64,000 nucleotides of DNA from Roseateles amylovorans (GCF_025398155.2 NZ_CP104562.2:3348001-3412000); one strand, 5' to 3'. Shown: positions 25,409-33,787, numbered from the stretch's first letter. Translations and numbers: made by a program. Notes: a model not told the origin generated them from the letters alone.

Positions 25409-26000
25409 CGGCTCAGGCTGTGGATAACTTTCTGGACTTGGGCTCCTTCTTGGTGGGTTGGGCTGAGCTGTTCTTGAACCGATAGCTATCGTTGCCGGTC
25501 CCAAGGATATGGCAGTGATAGGTCAAGCGGTCCAGCAGCGCCGTTGTCATCTTGGCGTCGCCGAAGACCGTGGCCCATTCGCTGAAGCTCAGGTTCGTCG
25601 TGATGACGAAGCTGGTGCGCTCGTATAGCTTGCTCAGCAGGTGGAAGAGCAGCGCCCCGCCGGAAGCACTGAAGGGCAGATAGCCCAGCTCATCAAGGAC
25701 CACCATGTCGGCATGAGCCCGTCGATGAGCCATCTGACCACTCTTGTTGCAGAGCTTCTCCTGCTCGAACTGGTTGACCAGGTCCACGGTGGAGAAGAAC
25801 CGAACACGCCGGCGCAGATGCTCGACTGCCTGCACGCCAAGTGCTGTGGCCAGATGGGTTTTACCGGTCCCCGGACCGCCCACCAGCACGACGTTCTGCG
25901 CCTGTTCCATGAAGTCACCGCAGTGCAACTGGCGGACCAGCGCCTCGTTGACTTCGCTGTGCTCGCACTGGAAGCCGACCGCGGCGGCTTGCTTTCCGGA
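25350..26000 (-). mobile_element. Second IS21-like remnant (istB end only)
   Basis: It holds a 5'-truncated istB and the istB-side terminus, with two copies of TGACCCACC at 25360-25368 and 25384-25392 (24 bp apart), typical of repeated IS21 end sites. istA and the other end are absent. It is a different subtype from the IS21 element at 16838-18410. Confidence 0.75.
25413..26000 (-). pseudogene. istB: istB, N-terminally truncated
   Basis: The readable protein runs from about 'GKQAAAVGFQCEHSEVNEAL' through Walker A 'VVLVGGPGTGKTHLATALG', Walker B 'ADMVVLDELGYLPFS', sensor 'SFVITTNLSFSEWATVFGD', and the usual C-terminus 'DRLTYHCHILGTGNDSYRFKNSSA'. The ORF-finding start at 25928 is a TTG; the frame continues upstream without a proper IstB N-terminus (about 80 residues missing). 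The ATPase core is intact, but the N-terminal domain that contacts transposase is not. Confidence 0.85.
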
Positions 26001-26187
26001 ACTTTGCTACCGGGGCAGAGGACAAGGTAGAGAACCTTCAGGTGCCCCGTCCATCAATGCAGGACGCGCGCTCCTGACTTGGCGGAGATTCTGCTGGCCG
26101 GGCCTACGACACCGGCGAAAGGCAGGCGATGCGGCTCGTTTTGCTTCAGTTCACTGCAGCACGCTGTGGGGCTCCATGCGCCATGGC
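26001..26187. other. Junction DNA without a gene
   Basis: Short reverse and forward frames only. It lies between the istB breakpoint and the stop of the RES-domain gene. Nothing recognisable. Confidence 0.4.
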
Positions 26188-27708
26188 CTAGAAGCCGAGG
26201 TCGGTGTCCTCAACTTCGCGGCTGGTGCGCTCGGAGACGAACACTCGCTTCGGAGGGGCGTCGTACTTGACCGACCTCACGCGATGTACCTGGATGGACT
26301 TCAGATCGAGGACAAGTGTGGGCTTTGGCCGAGCACGGCCAGGGGCCGCTGCAGGGCGTTCGGAGGCCATGATCATCTCGAATTCATCCCAGTGTTCCGT
26401 GACGAATTTTGCTTCCCGCTCAGCCTCTCGGGCCTCTTCTGACGAAGGGTCCGGCTCCGCGGGGAAATCGAAGGTAAGCCAACGTTCGCCACTGTGCTCA
26501 TTCTCCTGGTCCTGTTCGTCCTCTTCTTCCTCTTCGCGCTCGTAGTGCGTGAGCAACCGCGCCTTGGTACCCGCGGGGTGGGGCAGGGGCGCCACATGGC
26601 ATGCATCGTCGAAGAGCACCAGATTCATGGCGTTGTCGCCTGCCTGGGCCGATGCGAACGCCACACCGTCTATGCGTGGCTCCATCGCCGCGATGTACTC
26701 AGCAATGCACTGCGTGGCTAGGTAGTCGAGGTGGGCCTCGTGGTTGAACACCGGCACCGATAGGCGCCTGGACAGACTCCTCAGAAATGCCATCCGATCG
26801 GACAGCTTCTGGATGTTCGGGTCGAACAAGCTGAGATCCTCATAGCAGCGTTCGAGACGCTTTAGGTTCAGCACACGGATCGGGCGCAGCAAGTCGAACT
26901 TGCCCGTGACCACCAATGATCCGACAGGCGCTCGAACCTCGGCGATGCAGGTCTCTTCTTCAAGGGCACCATACATGACGGTTACACCCGCGGCGTTCAT
27001 ACGCCCGGCTCTGACAGCGCGTCCACGCAGGGCGCCGAGCTGGCCAGGGATCCCTTCAAGGATCTTGCGGACCTCGCTCTCGTCGTACGCAGTCCGGCCG
27101 CGGTAGATTCCTTTGAATGTCTCCGGCGACAGCGTCTCGACGACTTCGCCGTCAAAACCTTTGAGCGTCTGCACGCCGCCGAACATGTCATTCAGAAACT
27201 CGCCCGTCGAACGGCTGAAGAAACGTGAGCGATGGTGCAGGTCGTCCTGGATCTCGCGCCAACGCGCTTCGACTGCGCTGTGATTGGCGCCGCCGGCGGC
27301 GGCATAGCAAGCCTCTGATCCATAGGGATCTTCGTAGTCGGGGTCCTTGTAGTCTCGATACGTTCCGCTGTCCCAGCAATCGACCAGCTCGGCGCAGACG
27401 TCCTCGGGAAGCCCTGTCATGTAGTTCACGATGGAGGCCGGCGATTCACCATCCCGCTGCCATTCATAGCTCGATTCCCGGTCGCGCATGAGTGCCTCTT
27501 CCCAGGGCTCCGGGTTGCTCGCAGTCAACTCGTAGTTCTCGTCGAAGACCCCTTTGACCCGCTCGGCCAGTTCCTCGATCTCCCAGCATTCGTGCTCATC
27601 GCTGTTGCAGCACATGCACGTGTTGACTTCGCCGGAGCCCTTGATCTCCCGGCTAAGGAAGCGGTCGGTGACACAGTCGAAGCAGATGTATTGGTCTCGA
27701 TTACTCAT
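26188..27708 (-). CDS. HEPN/RES-type N-terminal domain plus RES domain protein (putative NAD+-targeting toxin)
   Basis: 506 aa. The N-terminus has a zinc-ribbon-like pair (C9-x2-C12 in YICFDCVTD; C31-x-C-C in TCMCCNSDE), as in proteins with an HEPN-type RES-associated N-terminal domain. Residues about 190-380 read as a RES domain: 'ETFKGIYRGRTAY' (conserved Arg), 'RAVRAGRMNAAGVTVMYGALEEETCIAEVRAPVGSLVVTGKF' (Arg, Tyr, Glu pattern) and 'YLATQCIAEYIAA..IDGVAFASAQ'. RES domains in known toxins (for example Res of Xre-Res pairs) degrade NAD+. An acidic linker (EEEEEDEQDQE) near 400 leads to a C-terminal tail. It follows a cyclodeaminase-like gene by 54 bp on the same strand, and no Xre-type antitoxin is present. 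Confidence 0.75.
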   Translation of the reverse strand: MSNRDQYICFDCVTDRFLSREIKGSGEVNTCMCCNSDEHECWEIEELAERVKGVFDENYELTASNPEPWEEALMRDRESSYEWQRDGESPASIVNYMTGLPEDVCAELVDCWDSGTYRDYKDPDYEDPYGSEACYAAAGGANHSAVEARWREIQDDLHHRSRFFSRSTGEFLNDMFGGVQTLKGFDGEVVETLSPETFKGIYRGRTAYDESEVRKILEGIPGQLGALRGRAVRAGRMNAAGVTVMYGALEEETCIAEVRAPVGSLVVTGKFDLLRPIRVLNLKRLERCYEDLSLFDPNIQKLSDRMAFLRSLSRRLSVPVFNHEAHLDYLATQCIAEYIAAMEPRIDGVAFASAQAGDNAMNLVLFDDACHVAPLPHPAGTKARLLTHYEREEEEEDEQDQENEHSGERWLTFDFPAEPDPSSEEAREAEREAKFVTEHWDEFEMIMASERPAAAPGRARPKPTLVLDLKSIQVHRVRSVKYDAPPKRVFVSERTSREVEDTDLGF

Positions 27709-27762
27709 TGGTCAAAACTTCTCCGGTGAAATCCGTGGTGCCGGCTCTGCCGCAATCGCAGC

Positions 27763-28497
27763 TCATTTCTTGGCCACAGGCCCTTCGACTTCCTCGAGCT
27801 CGGTTTGGACCGCGCCGGTGACTGCCGCTGCGGCCTCAGCGTTGAGCGAAGTGACGCAGCCGATGGCACGGACTTGCTTCTCGGACACCCTCTGGTACAG
27901 ATCGGCACAGCGCTGAAGGTTGGCGTTGGCGTACCTGCGACCCTTGAGCGTCTTGATGTTCAGGTTCGCGATGAAGATGCCAGACAACACGGCCGCGACG
28001 GCCACGCTGATCGCCGCGCCCGAGTCGCCCCTGACTGCGTGCCAGCCGTTCTCGAACACGACAATCCCGTGCTCGATCAGCTTCATGCACTCATCGATCA
28101 CCGCGAAGGCGTTGTCGGTCGCGGTCTCCAGCAAGGCTTGGGAGTCTCGCGAGAACTTGGCTCTCTCTGAGGGAGTTCCGGCGTTGTTCCGCGCCACCCG
28201 CAGCTGCACCACCTGATCGAACTCGCGTGCGTCCTTCTCGAATAGCGCCTTCAGGCGAGGCTCCGCGGCGGCAACCTCATTCCTGATGTAGTTCAGCGCG
28301 ACCTCGTGCGGCTTGCACTCGTCCTTGGTCAGGCTCTTGTCGCACACAGTGATCAGCAGCTTGGTCGCCAGCAGGCCCATCAGCGCGGCCGCGCTGCCAG
28401 ACCCTGGCGACGCATTGCCAGCCCCAAAGGCGTCGAGCAGTTCCGTGGTCGGCTTCTCCAGCAGTTCCAGTTGCGGGTCCGCTCTGTCTTCAGACAA
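27763..28497 (-). CDS. Cyclodeaminase/cyclohydrolase-like (FTCD C-terminal family) protein
   Basis: 244 aa, all helical. The hallmark is 'LLDAFGAGNASPGSGSAAALMGLLATKLLITVC', the Pro-Gly-x-Gly-Ser-Ala-Ala loop of formiminotransferase-cyclodeaminase C-terminal domains, which bind folate. The family Gly-Gly-Gly-Ser is Gly-Ser-Gly-Ser here. Later 'RGDSGAAISVAVAAVLSGIFIANLNIKTLKG' matches the family 'D...A..lA.aA..ga..nV.iN...'. In metabolism these enzymes act on formimino- or methenyl-tetrahydrofolate, but this copy sits in an island directly upstream of a RES-domain gene and is probably its operon partner. Whether it acts as enzyme, sensor or antidote is unknown. Confidence 0.7.
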   Translation of the reverse strand: MSEDRADPQLELLEKPTTELLDAFGAGNASPGSGSAAALMGLLATKLLITVCDKSLTKDECKPHEVALNYIRNEVAAAEPRLKALFEKDAREFDQVVQLRVARNNAGTPSERAKFSRDSQALLETATDNAFAVIDECMKLIEHGIVVFENGWHAVRGDSGAAISVAVAAVLSGIFIANLNIKTLKGRRYANANLQRCADLYQRVSEKQVRAIGCVTSLNAEAAAAVTGAVQTELEEVEGPVAKK

Positions 28498-28538
28498 TTT
28501 TCTTCCCCCTGTGCACGCGTCCCCTTCGCGTCTTCGAG

Positions 28539-28940
28539 CGAGGTCGGGACAAGATCCACCGCTACATCGCGATGATGAGCCACATCGGCGACCCGACCGT
28601 GCCGGGGATTCAAGGCTACTGGACTGCGTATGCTTCGCGGGCCTGGCATCGGAACGGGGGCAGGGCGGTTGCTCGCGCGCCCCTCCGACAGGTCGGCGCC
28701 ATCTTAAAGTCCGCCGACCGCGTTACGTCGTTGGCTGCCATTCGAGCGCCCGCCATAGTCAGCCACGGCGACGAGGATCGCATGGTCCACCCGAGCGGCG
28801 GCGTCGCGACTGGGCGAGCGATTCCGAACGCTCGGCACGTGGTGCTGAAGGGCATGCGGCATCAGATCGACGTGTATCAGGCAGGGCGACCCACGCTGCT
28901 TCTGCTCGGGCATCTCGCCGATGCAACGGGCCCGGCTTAG
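28539..28940 (+). pseudogene. Alpha/beta hydrolase, C-terminal remnant
   Basis: The frame reads 'RDKIHRYIAMMSHIGDPTVPG', then 'LRQVGAILKSADRVTSLAAIRAPAIVSHGDEDRMVHPSGGVATGRAIPNARHVVLKGMRHQID'. This is the C-terminal third of a lipase-like alpha/beta hydrolase, including the acid (GDEDRMV) and the catalytic His (GMRHQ). The nucleophile-elbow half is missing, and upstream is the start region of the divergent cyclodeaminase-like gene. It is a decayed fragment of a once-complete gene. Confidence 0.7.
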
Positions 28941-28947
28941 GTCTCTC

Positions 28948-29826
28948 TCAAGTGGTCCCCTGCTTTGGAAAAATCGAACTGATATGACCTATTGGCTTCT
29001 TGTCATTGAGTGACAAGGGCTCGCCACGCTCCCACGCATCCAGGTCGTATCCCATGGAAACGATCACCTCACGGGCCTCCTTCCCAACCTTCAGTGCGCC
29101 GGAAGTGAGGTACCCAAACTCCGATCGTGGAGGCGCGTTCAGGTACAGGTACGAGAAGGTCGGGCCGGGAACGGAAACGCTCATCACATTCTTAACGCGC
29201 CCCGCAGAGTTCTTGTGTCGCGTGACCAGATGGTCGAAGGTCATCAGTTTGATACCCAGGGAATCCTGTAGGTCGGAGTACGCGGCCTTTTGCTCATCGG
29301 TAATGTTCTCGCTGCTGCGACCATAGACAAGTCCATAGACAACCTTCCAGGGGTTCGCGGCTTTGCCGCTCGCGCCGAGCATTCGCTTGAAATCTGCAAT
29401 CAACGCGGACAGCTTTTGCGGATCCTTGAGGTCGGTCCTCCACCGGGTCACCTGCTCGATCGCTGCGTTGAATTCGACCGACTTTGCAGGTTTGTTTGGC
29501 GGGCCTTTCCACATGCGCTTGCTGGGGTCCTCGATCTCAATGAGGACGATGGTGTTCTCCGCAGAGGTGGTCTCCAAGTAGGCGAAGTCCGTTACGTTCC
29601 CTGTCGGAAGCGGATACTTGTACAGCACCCAGTCGAACCAGACGCCATGGTGGTGATTCGCGAGGTGGGGCAAATACTCGCTGTGCCGGGCGAGCGATTC
29701 TTGAAATGCCTGCTCGCCACTACAGCTTGCGAGTGCGGCCTCCAAGTCCGGTGAACAAGGCAGAGCTGGCGGCTGCGAGTTCAGCTTGTTCCAATCCTGC
29801 TCAATATACTTACCCTTTGTCGTCAT
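28948..29826 (-). CDS. Shedu-like / DUF4263-type nuclease-domain protein (small form)
   Basis: 292 aa. The conserved core fits the Shedu (SduA/DUF4263) PD-(D/E)XK fold: 'EQAFQESLARHSEYLP', a strand ending Asp80 (NVTDFAYLET), 'TIVLIEIEDPSKRMWKG' (Glu97, Glu99; the usual Lys of E-x-K reads Asp100), and 'EFNAAIEQVTRWRTDL' with Gln125. Shedu proteins are single-gene anti-phage nucleases whose N-terminal sensor varies. This one has almost no N-terminal sensor and a 150-residue C-terminal extension instead. The missing Lys may reduce or alter nuclease activity. It is likely monocistronic, preceded by a 14-bp palindrome at 29853. Confidence 0.65.
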   Translation of the reverse strand: MTTKGKYIEQDWNKLNSQPPALPCSPDLEAALASCSGEQAFQESLARHSEYLPHLANHHHGVWFDWVLYKYPLPTGNVTDFAYLETTSAENTIVLIEIEDPSKRMWKGPPNKPAKSVEFNAAIEQVTRWRTDLKDPQKLSALIADFKRMLGASGKAANPWKVVYGLVYGRSSENITDEQKAAYSDLQDSLGIKLMTFDHLVTRHKNSAGRVKNVMSVSVPGPTFSYLYLNAPPRSEFGYLTSGALKVGKEAREVIVSMGYDLDAWERGEPLSLNDKKPIGHISSIFPKQGTT

Positions 29827-29852
29827 CGTCCGTCCCTTTCTGTAATGTCGAG

Positions 29853-29866
29853 TCGAGTCGACTCGA
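29853..29866. promoter_or_regulatory. 14-bp perfect palindrome upstream of the small Shedu-like gene
   Basis: TCGAGTCGACTCGA is its own reverse complement and lies 27 bp upstream of the reverse-strand start at 29826, inside a longer GTCGAGTCGAGTCGAC repeat. It is probably a regulator-binding site; the cognate protein is unknown. Confidence 0.45.
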
Positions 29867-29904
29867 GTTTACAGATCCAAGCTCCCATGGCAGAGCGGCG
29901 AGCT

Positions 29905-31020
29905 CTAGGTCATCGTCACGACGCGGAGGATCTTGACGGTGGGCTGGTATTCGAGGGCAACGGTCACGCGTTCTGGATCGCCAACTTCGCGGGGAAACTC
30001 CAACATGATGTTGAAGTAGCTGCCTCGATAGCCAGGCGATGACTCGGATGCCGGCACGGCGCGCCAATCCAGGCTGTAGAGGTAGCTCGACCGCATCTTG
30101 GACTTGATCGCTTCTTCCAGCTCTGGCTTGGTCAAGGTGTTGAGCCCAGCCAAAGCCAGCTTGCCGTCCTTTGCCGTGGTCAGGTATGTGAACTTCGCGT
30201 CCTCGATGTGGACAGTGAAATCGCCGAAGTCGGCCACGTCCTTTGACATCGCGCGAACAGCGATCTCAAGGTCGTCATCGGTCTCCTGCAGCAGCATCTG
30301 CTCGGGCTTGTAGGAGAGAAAGATGCCGAAATACGTGAGCTGGACGCTGCGAACTTTCAGCCCCAAGGCCGTGTAGTCGTGCAAGTGGAGATTGAAGTCA
30401 TCGGTGTTGGGCCGGTCATCCTCGTGCCCCAGGATCATGGTGTTCTTGTGCCTGATCCCGAAGTTCATCAAGTGCATCGTCACGAAGGTCTTGGTCAGAC
30501 TGGCATACGTGCACGGCACGTAGCCGAGATAGCCCGAGTGGGGCTTCAAACCCTCATGCAGGTTTTCCAGTGCTGCCGCAGAGAGGTTGTTGAGGTAGAC
30601 GACGAAGCAGAAGGTCGGGTGCTTGAAGTCCAAGTCCTTGGCGATGACGGCCTTCTCTCGCAGCAGCTTGCGGGCGAACTCGTCACGGTCGTCCCCGATA
30701 AGCTCACCTCCAAGGACGCTGTGCGTGGTGCCGGCCGGTAGCAGCTTGAAGACGGCATCGGCCGCATCCACACCAGCGATCCGATGGGGGTTGCAGCGGT
30801 GCTCATCAAACAGGAACGCCGCCTCTTGCTTGCCGGTCTGCGGGGTCAGCGCATTTCTCAGCTCGTCGTAGTCGATGCCCTTGGCCCTGAGGATATCCAA
30901 GAAGTCTTGATGGATCCGCTGGATCTCAACGAAGGTCCTTGTGTCCGTCCACTTGTAGTGTTCCCGGATCGCTCCCGGGAGTAGATTGCCACGAGCGTTG
31001 AGCGTGTGAATTCGGCTCAT
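29905..31020 (-). CDS. Unknown island protein (371 aa)
   Basis: 371 aa, alpha+beta, no signal or membrane helix. Noticeable segments: 'EAAFLFDEHRCNPHRIAGVDAADAV', 'LDFKHPTFCFVVYLNNLSAAALENL', 'YLGYVPCTYASLTKTFVTMHLMNFGIRHKNTMILGHEDDRPNTDDFN', and a beta-rich C-terminus ending 'VTVALEYQPTVKILRVVTM'. No catalytic motif is recognisable. The start ATG at 31020 overlaps the stop of the gene upstream (ATGA), so the two form a unit. Neighbours are a Shedu-like gene and a tyrosine recombinase, so a defense role is suggested by context only. Confidence 0.6.
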   Translation of the reverse strand: MSRIHTLNARGNLLPGAIREHYKWTDTRTFVEIQRIHQDFLDILRAKGIDYDELRNALTPQTGKQEAAFLFDEHRCNPHRIAGVDAADAVFKLLPAGTTHSVLGGELIGDDRDEFARKLLREKAVIAKDLDFKHPTFCFVVYLNNLSAAALENLHEGLKPHSGYLGYVPCTYASLTKTFVTMHLMNFGIRHKNTMILGHEDDRPNTDDFNLHLHDYTALGLKVRSVQLTYFGIFLSYKPEQMLLQETDDDLEIAVRAMSKDVADFGDFTVHIEDAKFTYLTTAKDGKLALAGLNTLTKPELEEAIKSKMRSSYLYSLDWRAVPASESSPGYRGSYFNIMLEFPREVGDPERVTVALEYQPTVKILRVVTMT

Positions 31021-31268
31021 CGTGGAGGCAATCCAAGTCGATTGCGGGTCTGATCACTCATGAAAAGGCTGTGGATTTCATCGTGCTCGGTCGCCTCCGT
31101 CTTGATGGCCGTGACCTGAAGGAAGCGAAGCGATTGGTCTACGAAGGCCAGCTTGTCGGCATCACTGAACTCGGGCTGATCGCCGTCGACTTGGAAGTGC
31201 ACTTTGCTGATGACACTGGCTTCAGGAAATAGAACGACATTGGTTCCACTAGCCGCAATTAAGGTCAG
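31017..31268 (-). CDS. Small coupled gene of unknown function, start uncertain
   Basis: A short coherent frame ('SGTNVVLFPEASVISKVHFQVDGDQPEFSDADKLAFVDQSLRFLQVTAIKTEATEHDEIHSLFM') whose stop overlaps the next start (ATGA). The frame is open back to 31445, but the Arg-rich upstream part looks non-coding and meets the recombinase stop region. A different frame just upstream (from about 31354) begins 'MIWIQDGNGIQVGFDRRAF', so a frameshift or an alternative GTG start at 31202 is possible. I do not recognise it. Confidence 0.4.
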   Translation of the reverse strand: MTLIAASGTNVVLFPEASVISKVHFQVDGDQPEFSDADKLAFVDQSLRFLQVTAIKTEATEHDEIHSLFMSDQTRNRLGLPPR

Positions 31269-31432
31269 ACTGGCGGGGGGCACACTCCCGGATGCAGGAA
31301 AGCCCGCCGGTCGAATCCGACCTGGATGCCGTTTCCGTCTTGGATCCAGATCATGACGGCTCCTATAGCCAGAAGCGACACGCCTTAAACACCTAAGCCT
31401 GCGCGCTCGACTTCGGTCAGCCGCGGGCGCTT

Positions 31433-32596
31433 TCATGATCCGCACTGGCGGCTGCCTGCCTTGGCGTTTGAGGGAGTGAGTAATGCAGCGGTCCCATTTT
31501 GATCGGGCTTCGCAGGAGAGAACAATCGTGCCGCTGCACTGCGCTGTGATTCCGCCGCTCGGAAATAGCCCACCAGCGTCGTCGGCGAGGTGTGGCCCGT
31601 CAGTGCCATCGTGTCGCCGATCGACACGTTCTGCCTGGCCGCCTCGGTCACAAAGCCGGAGCGCAGCGAGTGCGCTGCAAAGTCGCCCGGCAAGCCGGCC
31701 AGCGCCGCCCGCTCACGGACGATGTCGCGCACCGCCCCGGCCGCGAGAGGCTCGCCGACTTTATCCCCGCGCCGGATACGTCGGAAGATCGGACCGGTCT
31801 CGACACCCGATCGCCGCAGCCAGCAGGAGAGGGCGTCTGCGGCTTCGTCGAGCACAGGCTTCTCAGCGTCGGACCTGGCGGCACCTGACTGGTTCGTCTT
31901 CGAGTGCAGCAGCGTGAAGCTGTAGGCCCGCGGGCCTACCTTGCGCGTGTTCTCGATGGTGGCTGCGGTCACCTCGGAGCGCCGGCGGCCGCCGCTGGAC
32001 CAACCGAACAAGAGAAGGGCGCGATCACGGACTCCACGCAGCGAATCGTCGCAGGTGGCCAACATCGCCTGCAGGGGTTCCAGCGTCAGTGCGGCCTTCT
32101 TCTCCGGTGTGACCCCGCGCTTGGCGTAGGCCCGCCGAGTCTTGGCCACCAACTCGCGAACCATGGGGTCATGCACCGGACTGGTCATGCTCTTGAGCTG
32201 GTGAGCCTTGGACAGCACGCTGAGACGGTGCTGGACCGTCGATATGGCCAGCGGGCCGGGCTTTGACTTGACCCCACAGGCGATGAGGGCCTGGTCGACA
32301 GCCGATGGCAGCGATGACTCGAGGCCGCCGGCAACGCGACGCTCGACGTGGTCCACGATGAATTGCAGGACAGCCGCCACGGGCACGGGCATGCCGATGG
32401 GCTGGGCGTAACGGAACCAGAACCAGGCGGCCCAGTACCGCAGTGCGGCTTGGTAGCTGCGCACCGTGTTTTCCGATTCGCCCTCGGCCAGAAGCGCGTT
32501 CACAGCGTCCTCGGCCAGCGGTGCAAGCGCCGCCGGGTCGAGCGCGGCGACCACCTGGACATCGGGCAACACAAGTTTGACAGCGCGTTTGATCAT
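31433..32596 (-). CDS. Tyrosine recombinase / phage-type integrase
   Basis: 387 aa with N-terminal SAM-like core-binding region (35-135) and catalytic domain. The catalytic set is present: Arg in 'GGRRRSEV' (about 204-206), Lys233 in 'LHSKTNQ', His309-x2-Arg312 in 'AHSLRSGF', His335 in 'LTGHTS', and Tyr344 in 'LVGYFR'. Such enzymes integrate or resolve genomic islands by strand exchange at att or res sites. It is divergent from the KfrA-like gene with AT-rich, palindrome-containing DNA between. No tRNA or att duplication was found next to it, so it may be a resolution-type recombinase or have lost its att partner. Confidence 0.88.
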   Translation of the reverse strand: MIKRAVKLVLPDVQVVAALDPAALAPLAEDAVNALLAEGESENTVRSYQAALRYWAAWFWFRYAQPIGMPVPVAAVLQFIVDHVERRVAGGLESSLPSAVDQALIACGVKSKPGPLAISTVQHRLSVLSKAHQLKSMTSPVHDPMVRELVAKTRRAYAKRGVTPEKKAALTLEPLQAMLATCDDSLRGVRDRALLLFGWSSGGRRRSEVTAATIENTRKVGPRAYSFTLLHSKTNQSGAARSDAEKPVLDEAADALSCWLRRSGVETGPIFRRIRRGDKVGEPLAAGAVRDIVRERAALAGLPGDFAAHSLRSGFVTEAARQNVSIGDTMALTGHTSPTTLVGYFRAAESQRSAAARLFSPAKPDQNGTAALLTPSNAKAGSRQCGS

Positions 32597-32610
32597 GTTA
32601 TTTTCAGTAC

Positions 32611-32624
32611 ATCATATGTATGAT
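32611..32624. promoter_or_regulatory. AT-rich inverted repeat in the divergent recombinase/kfrA promoter region
   Basis: ATCATA-TG-TATGAT has 6-bp arms 15 bp upstream of the recombinase start. It probably overlaps the recombinase promoter and is a likely operator. Confidence 0.5.
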
Positions 32625-32649
32625 ATTTAACACCGAATGTGCTTAGTCA

Positions 32650-32670
32650 ACGATAACATTTTATTATCGT
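32650..32670. promoter_or_regulatory. Inverted repeat upstream of the kfrA-like gene
   Basis: The arms ACGATAA and TTATCGT are 7-bp perfect with a 7-nt spacer, in the AT-rich gap before the kfrA-like start at 32717. KfrA proteins repress their own promoter through such repeats, so this is a candidate autoregulatory operator. Confidence 0.55.
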
Positions 32671-32716
32671 GACTAATTTAGGCCAAGGGCAGGGCGCAGA
32701 TCAAGGAGAGCAGAAC

Positions 32717-33703
32717 ATGGCACGCGGCATCACTGAAGACGAGGTCTGGAAGGCCTGCGACGCGCTGCTGCTCGAGGGCGCCCGGCCGACGATCGAGCGC
32801 GTGCGCCAGAAGCTCGGTCGCGGCTCGCCAAACACCGTCAGCCCGATGCTGGAGACCTGGTTCAAGCACCTGGGCGGGCGGATCAAGGACCCGCGAGCCT
32901 TCTCGGCGCCGGCGTCCATGCCAGACCCGGTCTACCAGGCCGCCCAACATCTCTGGGAGGCCGCCCAGGCAGAAGCCCGTCTCGATTTTGATGACCGACT
33001 CAAGGCCGGACTCGCTGGGGCCGCTGCCAGCGTCGACATCGAAAAGGACAGAGCCGCCCTGGCCGATGCGGCTGCGTCAGCCGCTGCCATCAAGGCCAAT
33101 GCGCTGCAGGCCGAGCTCGCTCAGTCGCGAGAGGCGCTGGACGGGGAGCGTGCCGCGCACGCTGCAACGGCCGCGCGCCTGGACGACGCTCGACTACAGA
33201 CCGGCGACCTCCAGGCGGACCTTGCTGCGGTCCGGCGAGCTGCCGACGAGACGCGTGCGCGTGCTGACGCAGCCATCAGTGCGGCGGATGAGCGCGCCCA
33301 CGGCGCCGAGCGTCGCGCTGCGCTGGAGATCGAGCGCGAACGCCTGCTTCGCTCGAAGGCGGAGAAATCGACCGAATCCATCGCAAAGCGCTTCGAGGAA
33401 GCCCTGAAAGCCCAGATCGCCGCCTCCGAGCAGTTGAATGCAGTAGAGGGCCGACTGACCCAACTGAAGACCGACGCGCGGCAGCGCGAGCAGAGCCTGC
33501 AGGCGCTGGTGGACGACCGAGACGCGCGGATCCGGCTGCTCGAAGCCGAGCTCGTGGACGCACAACGCGAACTGGCGGGACGCACTGCACAGGAGGTGCT
33601 GATGTCGGAGCTGGTGGCCAAGCTGGCTCCAATATCCGCGGTACCCAAGGAATCACGCTCTGTGAAGCCGCGCGGCGCAAGATCCAAGAATTCCGGCGCA
33701 TGA
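32717..33703 (+). CDS. KfrA-like DNA-binding coiled-coil protein
   Basis: 328 aa from the ATG at 32717, chosen for the AAGGAG box 7 nt upstream; an in-frame start at 32669 lies in the operator. The N-terminal 110 residues are the KfrA_N domain: 'GITEDEVWKACDALLLEGARPTIERVRQKLGRGSPNTVSPMLETWFK'. A long Ala/Arg/Glu coiled coil follows (about 115-310), then a basic Lys/Arg tail. KfrA proteins on plasmids and islands bind DNA with the N-domain and assemble through the coiled coil, regulating themselves and aiding stability. Its presence beside a recombinase suggests a plasmid or integrative-element origin for this island. A strong terminator follows. Confidence 0.88.
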   Translation: MARGITEDEVWKACDALLLEGARPTIERVRQKLGRGSPNTVSPMLETWFKHLGGRIKDPRAFSAPASMPDPVYQAAQHLWEAAQAEARLDFDDRLKAGLAGAAASVDIEKDRAALADAAASAAAIKANALQAELAQSREALDGERAAHAATAARLDDARLQTGDLQADLAAVRRAADETRARADAAISAADERAHGAERRAALEIERERLLRSKAEKSTESIAKRFEEALKAQIAASEQLNAVEGRLTQLKTDARQREQSLQALVDDRDARIRLLEAELVDAQRELAGRTAQEVLMSELVAKLAPISAVPKESRSVKPRGARSKNSGA

Positions 33704-33739
33704 CGCCAACTGCCTCGGCGGCTCTAGTTTCAAGGCCCT

Positions 33740-33787
33740 AGGCCCCGCGCTCGATCTTCGGATCGGTCGCGGGGCCTCTTCATTTTT
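33740..33787 (+). terminator. Rho-independent terminator after the kfrA-like gene
   Basis: A 10-bp perfect stem AGGCCCCGCG / CGCGGGGCCT (33740-33749 and 33768-33777) is followed by TCTTCATTTTTT. Confidence 0.9.

Noticed and set aside
31433..33703. tRNA gene or att duplication next to the recombinase
   Set aside because: Neither strand shows a tRNA-like cloverleaf or a long direct repeat flanking the island when scanned by eye.
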